A stretch of DNA of 64,000 nucleotides from Chitinophagales bacterium. GTDB taxonomy: Bacteria > Bacteroidota > Bacteroidia > Chitinophagales > Chitinophagaceae. The position numbers and the translations under genes are program-made. Positions 34,495 to 43,319 of this stretch are shown piece after piece. The stretch is from assembly GCA_017303455.1 (NCBI GenBank), contig JAFLBM010000001.1, positions 85,449 through 149,448 of the forward strand. Direction: 5' to 3'. The notes beneath the pieces are model-generated. The model saw only the letters and a list, made by a program, of their open reading frames with translations. It had not been told where the DNA came from and searched no databases. Numbering within the stretch: the stretch's first letter is position 1; each line of letters begins with the position of its first letter.

Positions 34495-35243
34495 AAAAAA
34501 TACTCATCGTCCCGCTGGCTATTTGCCTGCTGGCTTTCATTTTACCTGCTAAAAAGAAAATAAAAATATTCCTGGCAGGTGATTCTACTATTGCGATCAA
34601 GGATACTAAAGTATATCCCGAAACCGGCTGGGGCATGCCATTTGTTTACTTCTGGGATTCGACAGTTACAGTAGTGAACCGGGCCAGGAACGGCCGCAGT
34701 ACTAAAACATTCATCAGTGAGGGATTGTGGAGGTCTGTTATCAGCGAAGTGGGTGAAGGCGATTATGTGATCATCCAGTTTGGCCATAATGATGCAGCGG
34801 TAACAAAACCCGAACGCTACGCTACCCCAGATACTTTTAAAATGAACCTGGTCCGGTTCATCAAAGAAACCCGGGAGAAAAAAGCAACGCCTATTTTATT
34901 TACACCTGTATCCCGTCGAAAATTTGATAAAGAAGGAAAGGCAGTTGAAACACATGAACTCTATACTGCTTTAGTGAAAGAAGTGGCTGTTCAGGAAAAA
35001 GCCGACCTGGTTGACCTGGATGAACTGAGTAAAGCATTATACCAGCAGTTTGGCCCGGAATTATCAAAACTGCTGTTTCTCCAGTTAAAACCCGGTGAGC
35101 ATCCGAATTACCCCGATGGCAGAGATGATAATACCCACTTCAATGAGTTGGGAGCAAGGTTAATTGCGCAGTTGGTACTGAAGGAACTGGTAATAGTAAA
35201 ACCCGACCTTGCTGAAAGGGTTGTTTCAACAGCAAAAAAATAA
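34491..35243 (+). CDS. Rhamnogalacturonan acetylesterase (CE12, SGNH hydrolase), first copy
   Basis: This 250-residue secreted esterase removes acetyl groups from rhamnogalacturonan. A signal peptide (KKILIVPLAICLLAFILPA) is followed by the GDSL block IFLAGDSTIAIKD (Ser nucleophile), NGRSTKTF, IQFGHNDAA and the catalytic pair in DDNTHFNELGARLIAQLV. These are the CE12 signatures. The start codon overlaps the stop of the lyase gene (ATGA), and the stop is 1 base before the next gene, so the three are translationally coupled. A second CE12 gene lies 2 kb downstream. Confidence 0.95.
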   Translation: MKKILIVPLAICLLAFILPAKKKIKIFLAGDSTIAIKDTKVYPETGWGMPFVYFWDSTVTVVNRARNGRSTKTFISEGLWRSVISEVGEGDYVIIQFGHNDAAVTKPERYATPDTFKMNLVRFIKETREKKATPILFTPVSRRKFDKEGKAVETHELYTALVKEVAVQEKADLVDLDELSKALYQQFGPELSKLLFLQLKPGEHPNYPDGRDDNTHFNELGARLIAQLVLKELVIVKPDLAERVVSTAKK

Positions 35244-35244
35244 C

Positions 35245-37125
35245 ATGAGAGTACCGGTTGCTATATTATTTGTACTGGCGGTTTTATTTGGCAATGCTCA
35301 ATCAACAGCGGGAATCACCGGCATCCGTGATACCTCTTATAATCTAAACAACGAACTTAAAAAAAACCAGAAGAATTATCCTTTCATTCAATTGCCGGCA
35401 ACTCCGAAAACCGGAATAGTGAGTGAAAAAAAAGGTATTGTCTATTGCCAGCGGGGTAACAGGAAACTGTTACTCGATGTTTTTAGTCCTGCACAAAAGG
35501 CAAAAGACAAGAGAGCAGCTATACTTATCATACATGGCGGCGGCTGGAGAAGTGGTGACCGCAGTTTACATTATGCATTAGCGCAGCGGCTGGCAGCATT
35601 GGGTTATGTGTGTATCACTCCTGAATACCGCTTATCATCGGAGGCATTATATCCTGCGGCCATTCACGATATCAAAGCAGCGATCCGGTGGGTGAGAAAG
35701 AATGCGGATAAATATCAGGTTGATACCAATATGATCGTTGTTTCCGGCCATTCAGCGGGTGGGGAACTGGCTGCTTTTATGGGAGCAACAAACGGAATAA
35801 AGGCATTTGACGGGGACGGGTGTAATAATACTACATCCGGTAAAGTAAATGCAGTGATTGATATCGACGGCACACTGGCTTTTATCCACCCTGAATCAGG
35901 AGAGGGAGATGACAGTAAGAGAGTATCTGCTGCCACACATTGGCTCGGATATTCAAAGACTGAAAATCCGGCGATATGGGAAGAGGCGGCACCATTAACG
36001 CATGTGGGCCCGCATACTCCCCCCACTCTTTTCATCAACAGCAGCGTGGCCAGGATGCATGCGGGCCGGGAAGATTTTATCCGGGTATTGAACCAATATG
36101 GCATCCCTTCATCGGTTAAAACATTTGAAGGCTCTCCTCATTCTTTTATATTGTTCAATCCCTGGTTCGATTCAACTGTTACCATTATTAATGATTTTTT
36201 GAAAAGTACATTCGTTAAAAAGAATAAAGATGCTACTACTCAAATTACGGTGGCCAAAGACGGCAGTGGTGATTTTTCATCGGTACAAGCAGCATTGAAT
36301 GCCGTTCCGTTGAATAATAAAAAGTCTTTTACTATTTTGATTAAAAATGGTGTTTATAAAGAAAAACTACGGCTTGACTCATCTAAAAACTTTGTCACCC
36401 TTATTGGGGAAGATAAATTTAACACGATCCTCACCTATGATGATCATACGGGGAAGCTTTCTGTGAGGGGAGATACCATTAATACACGAACCTCCTGGAG
36501 TTTCTTGCTGAAAGCAGACAATTTTACAGCCAGCAATATCACTTTTCAAAATAATGCGGGATTCACCGCAGGACAAGCCGTGGCAATGGAAGCAGATGGC
36601 GATAAAATCATATTTAGAAATTGCCGCTTTATTGGCAACCAGGATGTTTTGTTTACGAACAGTGACAAAAGCCGGCAATATTATGAGCATTGTTATATTG
36701 AAGGCACAACTGATTTTATTTTCGGCTCGGCTACAGTTTGGTTTGAACAATGTCATATCCACAGTAAAAAGAACTCCCACATTACAGCAGCTTCCACCCC
36801 GGCAGACAAGCAATTCGGGTATATTTTTAATGATTGTGTGCTGACCGGGGATACTTCCCTGCACAGTGTTTCCTTAGGCCGCCCCTGGAGACCTTATGCT
36901 TCTGTGCTGTATATGCGTTGTTTTATCGGTGAGCATATCAGGCCCGAAGGGTGGAGCAACTGGAATAACACTGAAAACTATAAGACCACCCGTTATGCTG
37001 AATATAGGAATTACGGAGCTTCGGCTGAACCTTATAAAAGAGTAAACTGGGCCAGGCAATTAACTGATGAAGAAGCAAGACATATAACACCCGTGAATAT
37101 CTTAGGCAAATGGGTGCCCCATTGA
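35245..37125 (+). CDS. Fused alpha/beta-hydrolase esterase and CE8 pectin methylesterase
   Basis: This is a two-domain secreted enzyme of about 626 residues. The ATG at 35245 gives the signal peptide RVPVAILFVLAVLFGNAQ. Residues about 65-325 are an alpha/beta hydrolase of the BD-FAE/acetylesterase type: oxyanion motif IIHGGGWRSGD, nucleophile VSGHSAGGELAAF and His in FEGSPHSFILF. Residues about 330-620 are a CE8 pectinesterase beta-helix: ITVAKDGSGDFSSVQAALN, FIGNQDVLF, TTDFIFGSATVWFEQC and LGRPWRPYASV hold all catalytic residues. One chain would remove both ester types from homogalacturonan. It lies 1 base after the CE12 gene. Confidence 0.94.
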   Translation: MRVPVAILFVLAVLFGNAQSTAGITGIRDTSYNLNNELKKNQKNYPFIQLPATPKTGIVSEKKGIVYCQRGNRKLLLDVFSPAQKAKDKRAAILIIHGGGWRSGDRSLHYALAQRLAALGYVCITPEYRLSSEALYPAAIHDIKAAIRWVRKNADKYQVDTNMIVVSGHSAGGELAAFMGATNGIKAFDGDGCNNTTSGKVNAVIDIDGTLAFIHPESGEGDDSKRVSAATHWLGYSKTENPAIWEEAAPLTHVGPHTPPTLFINSSVARMHAGREDFIRVLNQYGIPSSVKTFEGSPHSFILFNPWFDSTVTIINDFLKSTFVKKNKDATTQITVAKDGSGDFSSVQAALNAVPLNNKKSFTILIKNGVYKEKLRLDSSKNFVTLIGEDKFNTILTYDDHTGKLSVRGDTINTRTSWSFLLKADNFTASNITFQNNAGFTAGQAVAMEADGDKIIFRNCRFIGNQDVLFTNSDKSRQYYEHCYIEGTTDFIFGSATVWFEQCHIHSKKNSHITAASTPADKQFGYIFNDCVLTGDTSLHSVSLGRPWRPYASVLYMRCFIGEHIRPEGWSNWNNTENYKTTRYAEYRNYGASAEPYKRVNWARQLTDEEARHITPVNILGKWVPH

Positions 37126-37210
37126 ACTGGACCTGTTACAGGCCGCATTTTCAGCAAGCCGGCAGAATGCTAAGATTGAAACGGAGTACTATTGCCAAAC
37201 TAAATATACC

Positions 37211-37963
37211 ATGAATGGAAATTACCTTTTTTCAACGCTACTACTCTTGTTTTCTTTAATGCTAACTGAGCAGGGTAATGTAAAAATATTTATTGCCGGT
37301 GATTCCACTGCCAGTATCAAAGAAGTAAGAGCATACCCGGAGACTGGCTGGGGGATGCCCTTTGCCTGGTTCTGGGATTCAACGGTTACGGTAGTCAACA
37401 AAGCAAAAAACGGACGAAGCACCAGTTCATTCAGGAAAGAAGGGTTATGGCAGCAGATCATGGATGAGGCAACAACAGGTGATTATATCATTATCCAATT
37501 TGGACATAATGATGAAGTGCCTGCTAAAAAAACATTTACAACAGAAACAGAGTTTAAAAATAACCTGCAACAATATGTAAAAGAGGTCAGGGCTAAAAAT
37601 GCCACCCCGCTTTTACTGACACCGATGGCCCGGAGAAAATTTGACAGTACCGGTAAGATCAGTGGTACCCATGATATTTATGCACAAATAATAAGGGATG
37701 TGGCGATAGAAGAAAAAGTGATCCTGTTTGACATGGATAAATTGACTCAGTCTCTATACCAGCAATATGGCGAAGCAAATTCCTGGTTGTTGTTTCTTCA
37801 ATTGAAACCGGGTGAACATCCAAACTATCCTTCGGGAAAAGAAGATAACACCCATTTCAGTGAACTGGGTGCCCGGCTCGTGGCTCAATTAGTACTGACC
37901 GAGATCAAAGAGAAATGCCCGGACCTGGCAACACATATTATTAAACCAGCGGTAAAGAAATAA
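37211..37963 (+). CDS. Rhamnogalacturonan acetylesterase (CE12), second copy
   Basis: This 250-residue paralogue of the enzyme at 34491 has the same motifs: FIAGDSTASIKEVRAYPETGWGMP, NGRSTSSF, IQFGHNDEV and EDNTHFSELGARLVAQLV. The N-terminal hydrophobic segment (YLFSTLLLLFSLMLTEQ) is a signal peptide. The two copies have equal length and similar block structure but many substitutions, so the duplication is not recent. They may prefer different acetylation positions. An 85-base gap separates it from the fused esterase gene. Confidence 0.95.
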   Translation: MNGNYLFSTLLLLFSLMLTEQGNVKIFIAGDSTASIKEVRAYPETGWGMPFAWFWDSTVTVVNKAKNGRSTSSFRKEGLWQQIMDEATTGDYIIIQFGHNDEVPAKKTFTTETEFKNNLQQYVKEVRAKNATPLLLTPMARRKFDSTGKISGTHDIYAQIIRDVAIEEKVILFDMDKLTQSLYQQYGEANSWLLFLQLKPGEHPNYPSGKEDNTHFSELGARLVAQLVLTEIKEKCPDLATHIIKPAVKK

Positions 37964-38036
37964 TCATTAAGCAAAGGATAACTGGCCGGAACGGTTAAAG
38001 AACTGGATGAACCAGCTGATGAAGTAAAAATTAGGC

Positions 38037-39629
38037 ATGAAAAAATTAATCACAATACTGTTACTCCTGCAATCCGGGTTTATATCAGCACAGGTATGGA
38101 AATCGGATAATGGCGATAATACCTATAAAAACCCCGTTGTCAATGCCGATTACAGTGATCCTGATGCCATAAGAGTGGGGGAAGATTATTATATGGTATC
38201 CTCCAGTTTCAATCATGTGCCGGGTTTGCCCATATTACACTCCAAAGACCTGGTGAACTGGAAACTGATCGGTCATGCATTAAAACGTCAGCCACCATTT
38301 GATCATTTTAGTACAGTGCAGCATGGTGGCGGGGTATGGGCACCGAGCATCCGTTTTCATAATAATGAGTTTTATATCTATTATCCGGATCCCGATTTTG
38401 GTATCTACCTGACCAAAGCCAAAAAAATAACCGGGCCCTGGTCTGATCCGGTGTTGATTGAAGCTGGTAAAGGACTGATTGATCCTTGTCCTTTATGGGA
38501 TGATAACGGGAAACTATACCTCGTTCATGCCTATGCAGGCAGCCGGGCCGGTATCAAATCAATTATAGTTGTTAAGGAGCTGAACAACGATGGCACGAAA
38601 GTGATCAGCGACCCGGTGATGGTCTATGATGGTCATGAAACTGATCCAACCATTGAAGGGCCTAAGTTTTATAAACGAAACGGGTACTATTACATTTTTG
38701 CCCCGGCTGGTGGTGTAAGTACAGGATGGCAATTAGTCCTTCGATCCAAAAATATTTACGGGCCCTATGAACGAAAAGTGGTGATGGACCAGGGAACAAC
38801 TACAGTTAATGGCCCGCACCAGGGAGCATGGGTCAGCACAGTTATGGGGGAGGATTGGTTCCTGCATTTCCAGGATAAAGATGCTTATGGCAGGGTGGTT
38901 CACCTGCAGCCGATGATATGGAAAAATGACTGGCCGGTGATCGGAGCAGATAAGGATGGCGATGGTAAAGGAGAGCCGGTATTGATGTATAGAAAGCCAA
39001 AGATGGCAAAGACATTTCCCGTTGCTGCTCCCCCGGAGAGTGACGAGTTCAATACAAACCAATTAGGGCTGCAATGGCAATGGCAGGCGAACCCGCAACA
39101 ATATTGGGCTATGCCAACAGCATCAGGGTATTTGCGGTTCTTTTCGGTGCAAACAGCGGAAACGGTTCCATCACCCTGGTATTATCCTAATATACTCGGA
39201 CAAAAATTCCCGGCTGATGAATTTACGGCAACCATCAAATTCTCTTTCCGGCCTGCATGGGAAGGAGAAAGATTTGGTTTTATGGTACTTGGGCAGGACT
39301 TCGCTACTATATCTATTATAAAAAAACAGGATGGGAACTATATTGCTTATTCGGTTTGCAGGGAAGCAGATAAGGATAAAAAAGAAACAGTGCAGGATGG
39401 TAAAAGAGTGAACGGTAAGGATATTTATTTCCGCATAAAAGTATCGGGCGGAGCTATCTGTGAATTCAGCTATAGTGAAGATGGGATCAATTATACAATC
39501 GCCGGGGAAAAGTTCAAGGCGAAGCCGGGAAAATGGGTGGGAGCGAAGCTGGGTTTGTTTTTCAGCCGGAAGAATAAGACGAATGATGCCGGTATCGCCG
39601 ATGTGGATTGGTTCAGGATCGGAAAATAA
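38037..39629 (+). CDS. Glycoside hydrolase family 43 (xylosidase/arabinofuranosidase-like)
   Basis: This 530-residue secreted enzyme has a signal peptide (KKLITILLLLQSGFISAQ). The N-terminal five-bladed propeller shows YKNPVVNADYSDPDAIRVGEDYYM (catalytic base Asp), WAPSIRFHNNEFYIYYP, LIDPCPLWDDNGKLYLVHA (pKa-modulating Asp) and the acid Glu in DPTIEGPKFYKRNGYYY. The C-terminal half is a beta-sandwich (GH43_C2/DUF1349-like) with SDEFNTNQLGLQWQWQ. Family 43 releases arabinose, xylose or galactose from side chains; in a pectin locus arabinan or galactan side chains are likely. Exact specificity is open. Confidence 0.93.
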   Translation: MKKLITILLLLQSGFISAQVWKSDNGDNTYKNPVVNADYSDPDAIRVGEDYYMVSSSFNHVPGLPILHSKDLVNWKLIGHALKRQPPFDHFSTVQHGGGVWAPSIRFHNNEFYIYYPDPDFGIYLTKAKKITGPWSDPVLIEAGKGLIDPCPLWDDNGKLYLVHAYAGSRAGIKSIIVVKELNNDGTKVISDPVMVYDGHETDPTIEGPKFYKRNGYYYIFAPAGGVSTGWQLVLRSKNIYGPYERKVVMDQGTTTVNGPHQGAWVSTVMGEDWFLHFQDKDAYGRVVHLQPMIWKNDWPVIGADKDGDGKGEPVLMYRKPKMAKTFPVAAPPESDEFNTNQLGLQWQWQANPQQYWAMPTASGYLRFFSVQTAETVPSPWYYPNILGQKFPADEFTATIKFSFRPAWEGERFGFMVLGQDFATISIIKKQDGNYIAYSVCREADKDKKETVQDGKRVNGKDIYFRIKVSGGAICEFSYSEDGINYTIAGEKFKAKPGKWVGAKLGLFFSRKNKTNDAGIADVDWFRIGK

Positions 39630-39676
39630 ACAAGGGCAGTATTGGCTTTTCAATATAAATCTATAATAATTGCCAT

Positions 39677-41071
39677 ATGGAAAGAAGAACTTTTGTCAAG
39701 TACACTGCAGCCGCAGGTGCATCATTGATGTTGCACCCATTCTCTTCACTCGCTGCTGGTTCAGGAAAAAAAATAAGGCTTGCACAAGTCGGTACCGGCC
39801 ACCGGGGCACCGGCTTTTGGGGTACTAATCTTGTCAAAAATTTTGCAGACACAGTTGAGTTTACAGGATTGTATGATATCAATCCCGGCAGGGCGGCTTT
39901 AGCACAAGAATTATATGGCGGGAACATTCCCGTGTACAACAGTTTTGATGAAATGCTTGAAAAATCCCAGGCTGATTATGTCATTGTTACTACTGTCGAT
40001 TCAACACATGATGAGTTTATCGTGAAAGCGCTGAACAAAGGATTTAATGTGATCACGGAGAAACCCATGACCACCGATGAAGATAAATGCAAACGGATCT
40101 TAGACGCAGAAAAGAAATCTGGCAAAAAAGTAATTGTAGCATTTAACTATCGACATAGTGTGCATGCTATGCAATTAAAGGAATTGCTGGCTGCCAGCCG
40201 GGTGGGTAAGATCACTTCGGTTGATTTTAACTGGTATCTCAATGTTCATCATGGTGCAGATTATTTCCGCCGCTGGCACGGACGCATGAATAAGAGCGGC
40301 TCATTATGGGTACATAAAGCCACTCATCATTTTGACCTGCTCAACTGGTGGCTGAATTCCGAACCGGTGGAAGTTTCTGCATACGGAAGCCTGGAGCATT
40401 ATGGGAAAAACAATTCATTCCGCGGAACTAAATGCCGTGGTTGTGAGCACAAGGATAAATGCCAGTTCTATTGGGATATAACCAAAGACAACCGCCTGGT
40501 AAAACTCTACCCAGAGAATGAGAAATATGATGGATACCTGAGAGATGGTTGTGTATGGAGTAATGATATCGATATTTATGATAAGATGAGTGCCCAGATT
40601 ATTTATGCAAACGGGGTGACTGTAAATTATTCCCTTACCACCTATTCTCCCTATGAAGGCTGGCAGATTGCTTTCAACGGTATGAAAGGAAGAATTGAAA
40701 CCTGGGAAGACATCCCGTATATGCAAAAAACACTCGATGACCAGTCGAAACATCACGCAGTTGAGATGAGCAATGCGGATGATGCCATTGCCGGTGAAGT
40801 AAGGGAGATCATTGCCTGGGATAATTTCTCTGAGAACTATGAGGTATATACAACACCAAAAATAAAAGGGGGACACGGTGGTGGTGATATCCGTATGCAG
40901 CGAAGAATATTCACTGATGTGAATGATAACCCTCATCATGTAATGGCCGGTACCCGGGAAGGGGCAATGTCTATATTAATTGGTATTGCTGCCCGCAAAA
41001 GTATCCAGTTAAAAAGGCCGGTAAAAATTTCCGAATTAACAGACCTGGTGCCAATGGCAAACAGGTTCTAA
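39677..41071 (+). CDS. Exported Gfo/Idh/MocA-family oxidoreductase
   Basis: This 464-residue protein has a twin-arginine signal (ERRTFVKYTAAAGASLM) and a Rossmann NAD-binding start (IRLAQVGTGHRGTGFW), followed by TEKPMTTDEDKC (the family's EKP motif) and the C-terminal dimerisation fold. A four-cysteine segment (KCRGCEHKDKCQFYWD) may bind metal. Tat export suggests that it folds with its cofactor before transport. Some exported family members are glycosidases that use bound NAD, so it may cleave a glycosidic bond or oxidise a sugar in the periplasm. The substrate is unknown; the locus points to pectin side-chain sugars. Confidence 0.9.
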   Translation: MERRTFVKYTAAAGASLMLHPFSSLAAGSGKKIRLAQVGTGHRGTGFWGTNLVKNFADTVEFTGLYDINPGRAALAQELYGGNIPVYNSFDEMLEKSQADYVIVTTVDSTHDEFIVKALNKGFNVITEKPMTTDEDKCKRILDAEKKSGKKVIVAFNYRHSVHAMQLKELLAASRVGKITSVDFNWYLNVHHGADYFRRWHGRMNKSGSLWVHKATHHFDLLNWWLNSEPVEVSAYGSLEHYGKNNSFRGTKCRGCEHKDKCQFYWDITKDNRLVKLYPENEKYDGYLRDGCVWSNDIDIYDKMSAQIIYANGVTVNYSLTTYSPYEGWQIAFNGMKGRIETWEDIPYMQKTLDDQSKHHAVEMSNADDAIAGEVREIIAWDNFSENYEVYTTPKIKGGHGGGDIRMQRRIFTDVNDNPHHVMAGTREGAMSILIGIAARKSIQLKRPVKISELTDLVPMANRF

Positions 41072-41082
41072 ATGTGTAAGCA

Positions 41083-41514
41083 ATGAAAAAAGCAAGTTCA
41101 ATTATTATCCTGTTCCTGTTGATTGGATTATCCGGAACAGCGCAAAGCAAACAGGAAAAAGCGGTGGCCAATGCCGTGGAAAAATTACGCAAGGCCATGG
41201 TGGATGGTAACAAATCTGATCTTGAAAGCGCTGTATCAGAACAACTCAGTTATGGACATAGCGGCGGCCATATTGATGATAAGAAAGAGTTTGTTGAAAA
41301 ACTGGCAAGTGGCAAGTCTGATTTTGTGACGATTGATCTCATGGATCAAATCATTTCTGTAAGTGGGAAAGTGGCTGTGGTAAGACATGTATTGACTGCC
41401 AAAACCAATGATGGCGGAAAGCCAGGTGATGTTCATTTGCGGATATTGCTTGTTTTTCAAAAAAAGGGTGGAAAATGGTTACTACTGGCCCGGCAAGCTG
41501 TGAAATTTACCTGA
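41083..41514 (+). CDS. Exported NTF2-like (SnoaL/DUF4440) protein
   Basis: This 143-residue protein has a signal peptide (KKASSIIILFLLIGLSGTAQS) and a mature cone-shaped NTF2-like domain (VANAVEKLRKAMVDGNKSDLES, LSYGHSGGHIDDKKEFVEKL, VRHVLTAKTNDGG, HLRILLVFQKKGGKWLLLARQAV). This is the pattern of the DUF4440 group. Members include small isomerases and binding proteins. It follows the oxidoreductase gene after 11 bases and precedes the GH28 promoter, so it ends the first transcription block of the locus. It may bind or epimerise a pectin-derived sugar acid; this is inference. Confidence 0.87.
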   Translation: MKKASSIIILFLLIGLSGTAQSKQEKAVANAVEKLRKAMVDGNKSDLESAVSEQLSYGHSGGHIDDKKEFVEKLASGKSDFVTIDLMDQIISVSGKVAVVRHVLTAKTNDGGKPGDVHLRILLVFQKKGGKWLLLARQAVKFT

Positions 41515-41548
41515 TGGCAAATACTATAAAAAATACAGCAAAACCGGT

Positions 41549-41580
41549 ACCGTTCCCGGCAACGATTGCGTAAATAAACA
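41549..41580 (+). promoter_or_regulatory. LacI-type operator before the GH28 gene
   Basis: ACCGTTCCCGGCAACGAT (41549-41566) matches the susC operator at most positions, keeps the central CG, and runs into the identical 20-mer AACGATTGCGTAAATAAACA (41561-41580). TAAAATTG (41616-41623) stands 58.5 bp from the palindrome centre, as TAGAATTG does before susC. Confidence 0.68.
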
Positions 41581-41615
41581 AAGCCCAAAACACTGAAAAT
41601 GATAGGCTTTAGAGG

Positions 41616-41623
41616 TAAAATTG
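41616..41623 (+). promoter_or_regulatory. Candidate promoter element of the GH28 block
   Basis: TAAAATTG differs from TAnnTTTG by one base and shares TAnAATTG with the susC promoter at the same spacing from the operator. It would start a second transcript of the locus about 45 bases before the GH28 start codon. Confidence 0.45.
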
Positions 41624-41672
41624 TAGACGAATGAACGGCTATTTTGCCCCTTATTTCAACGATTAACTTGTC

Positions 41673-43319
41673 ATGATAAAGAAGCTGCTTTCACTATTAT
41701 TCATTGCATTCATGGTTAGTGATGCTACCGGCCAGTTCGGCGGTAAATTGCCTGTTATCGTTGCACCAAAATTTAAAAAAGATACTACCAGTATTAAAAA
41801 ATTCGGAGCAGTGCCGGATGGGTATACCCTGAATACAAAAGCAATCAATACTGCGATTGATGCCTGTACTAAAAAAGGGGGTGGTGTTGTATTGATACCT
41901 GCAGGTTTATGGTTGACAGGCCCGGTTGTATTAAAAAGCAATGTAAATCTTCACCTGGCAAATGGCGCTACACTATTATTTACGGATGATAAATCACAAT
42001 ACCCGTTAATTGAAGCCAATTGGGAAGGATTACCTCAAATGAGGAATCAGTCCCCCATTTCTGCCACCAATGCTGTTCATATTGCTATTACCGGTAAAGG
42101 CATTATTGATGGTAATGGTGATGCATGGAGAGCTGTAAAAAGTGATAAGCTTACCGCCAGCCAATGGAAAAAATTAGTGGCTTCCGGTGGTGTAGTAAGC
42201 GAGGATAAAAAAACATGGTATCCTTCCGAATCGTTTTTAAAAGGAAGTAAAATGACCAACCCGGGTCAGCTTTCGCCGGAAAAAGATGCTGCCTTCTATG
42301 AAAGCATCAAAGATTTTCTTCGCCCCAACCTCGTATTGCTGACCAGTTGCAAATTCGTGTTACTGGAAGGGGTTACGTTTCAAAATTCACCCGCCTGGTG
42401 CCTGCACCCGCTGATGTGTGAGAACCTCACCGTTAGAAATGTATCTGTAAAAAATCCCTGGTATGCGCAGAACGGCGATGGCATTGATGCAGAGAGTTGC
42501 AAAAATGTATTGATTGAAAATTCTGTATTTGATGTGGGTGATGATGCTTTATGTATGAAAAGCGGCCGTGATGCAGAAGGAAGAAAGCGGGGAATGCCCA
42601 TTGAGAATGTGATCATCAGGGGCTGCACTGTTTATTCTTCCCACGGAGGTTTTGTGATCGGCAGTGAAATGAGCGGCGGTGCTAAAAATATTTACGTCAG
42701 TAACTGCACGTTTATTGGTGCAGATATCGGCCTTCGCTTTAAAACAACCCGCGGCCGTGGTGGTGTGGTGGAGAATATCTTCATTAAAGACATTTACATG
42801 AAAGATATTCCCGGAGAAGCCATTCTTTTTGATATGTACTATATGGCGAAAGACCCGGTGCCATTGTCTGGCGAAAAAAGAGAGTTGCCGCCAGTGGTTT
42901 TTAAACCCGTAGATGAAACAACCCCGGTATTTAAGAATTTTCACATCAGCAATGTATACTGCAATGGAGCAGCCAAGGGAATTTTTGTAAGAGGCTTGCC
43001 CGAAATGCATGTAAAAGATATTGTACTCGAAAATATGGTACTGCAGGCCGACAAAGGGATCGATATACAGGAGGCAACGGGTATCAGCTTTAAGAATATA
43101 AAGATCATCAGTAAAGAGACCAACCCTGTTATTGATGTGGTGCAAAGCGATAAACTGTCGTTTGAAAACATCACTTACAAAGAAGGCGCAGAATTGCTGT
43201 TCAGGATCAGCGGGGACAGGACAAATACTATATCCGTCAGCAAGACCGATGGAACAAAAGCGAAAACCAACATTTCTTACGAACTGGGTGCCAGTGAAAA
43301 ATCAGTGATCATCAAATGA
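41673..43319 (+). CDS. Polygalacturonase-like glycoside hydrolase family 28
   Basis: This 548-residue secreted enzyme hydrolyses galacturonan or rhamnogalacturonan backbones. A signal peptide (KKLLSLLFIAFMVSDATG) is followed by FGAVPDGYTLNTKAINTAIDACTKKGGG. The beta-helix contains the GH28 catalytic set: NGDGIDAESCKNV, VFDVGDDALCMKSG (paired Asp), YSSHGGFVIGSE (His) and LRFKTTRGRGG (Arg-x-Lys region). The motifs fit the exo-acting Bacteroidota group that works on oligomers. It has its own LacI-type operator and overlaps the GH105 gene by 4 bases (ATGA). Confidence 0.95.
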   Translation: MIKKLLSLLFIAFMVSDATGQFGGKLPVIVAPKFKKDTTSIKKFGAVPDGYTLNTKAINTAIDACTKKGGGVVLIPAGLWLTGPVVLKSNVNLHLANGATLLFTDDKSQYPLIEANWEGLPQMRNQSPISATNAVHIAITGKGIIDGNGDAWRAVKSDKLTASQWKKLVASGGVVSEDKKTWYPSESFLKGSKMTNPGQLSPEKDAAFYESIKDFLRPNLVLLTSCKFVLLEGVTFQNSPAWCLHPLMCENLTVRNVSVKNPWYAQNGDGIDAESCKNVLIENSVFDVGDDALCMKSGRDAEGRKRGMPIENVIIRGCTVYSSHGGFVIGSEMSGGAKNIYVSNCTFIGADIGLRFKTTRGRGGVVENIFIKDIYMKDIPGEAILFDMYYMAKDPVPLSGEKRELPPVVFKPVDETTPVFKNFHISNVYCNGAAKGIFVRGLPEMHVKDIVLENMVLQADKGIDIQEATGISFKNIKIISKETNPVIDVVQSDKLSFENITYKEGAELLFRISGDRTNTISVSKTDGTKAKTNISYELGASEKSVIIK

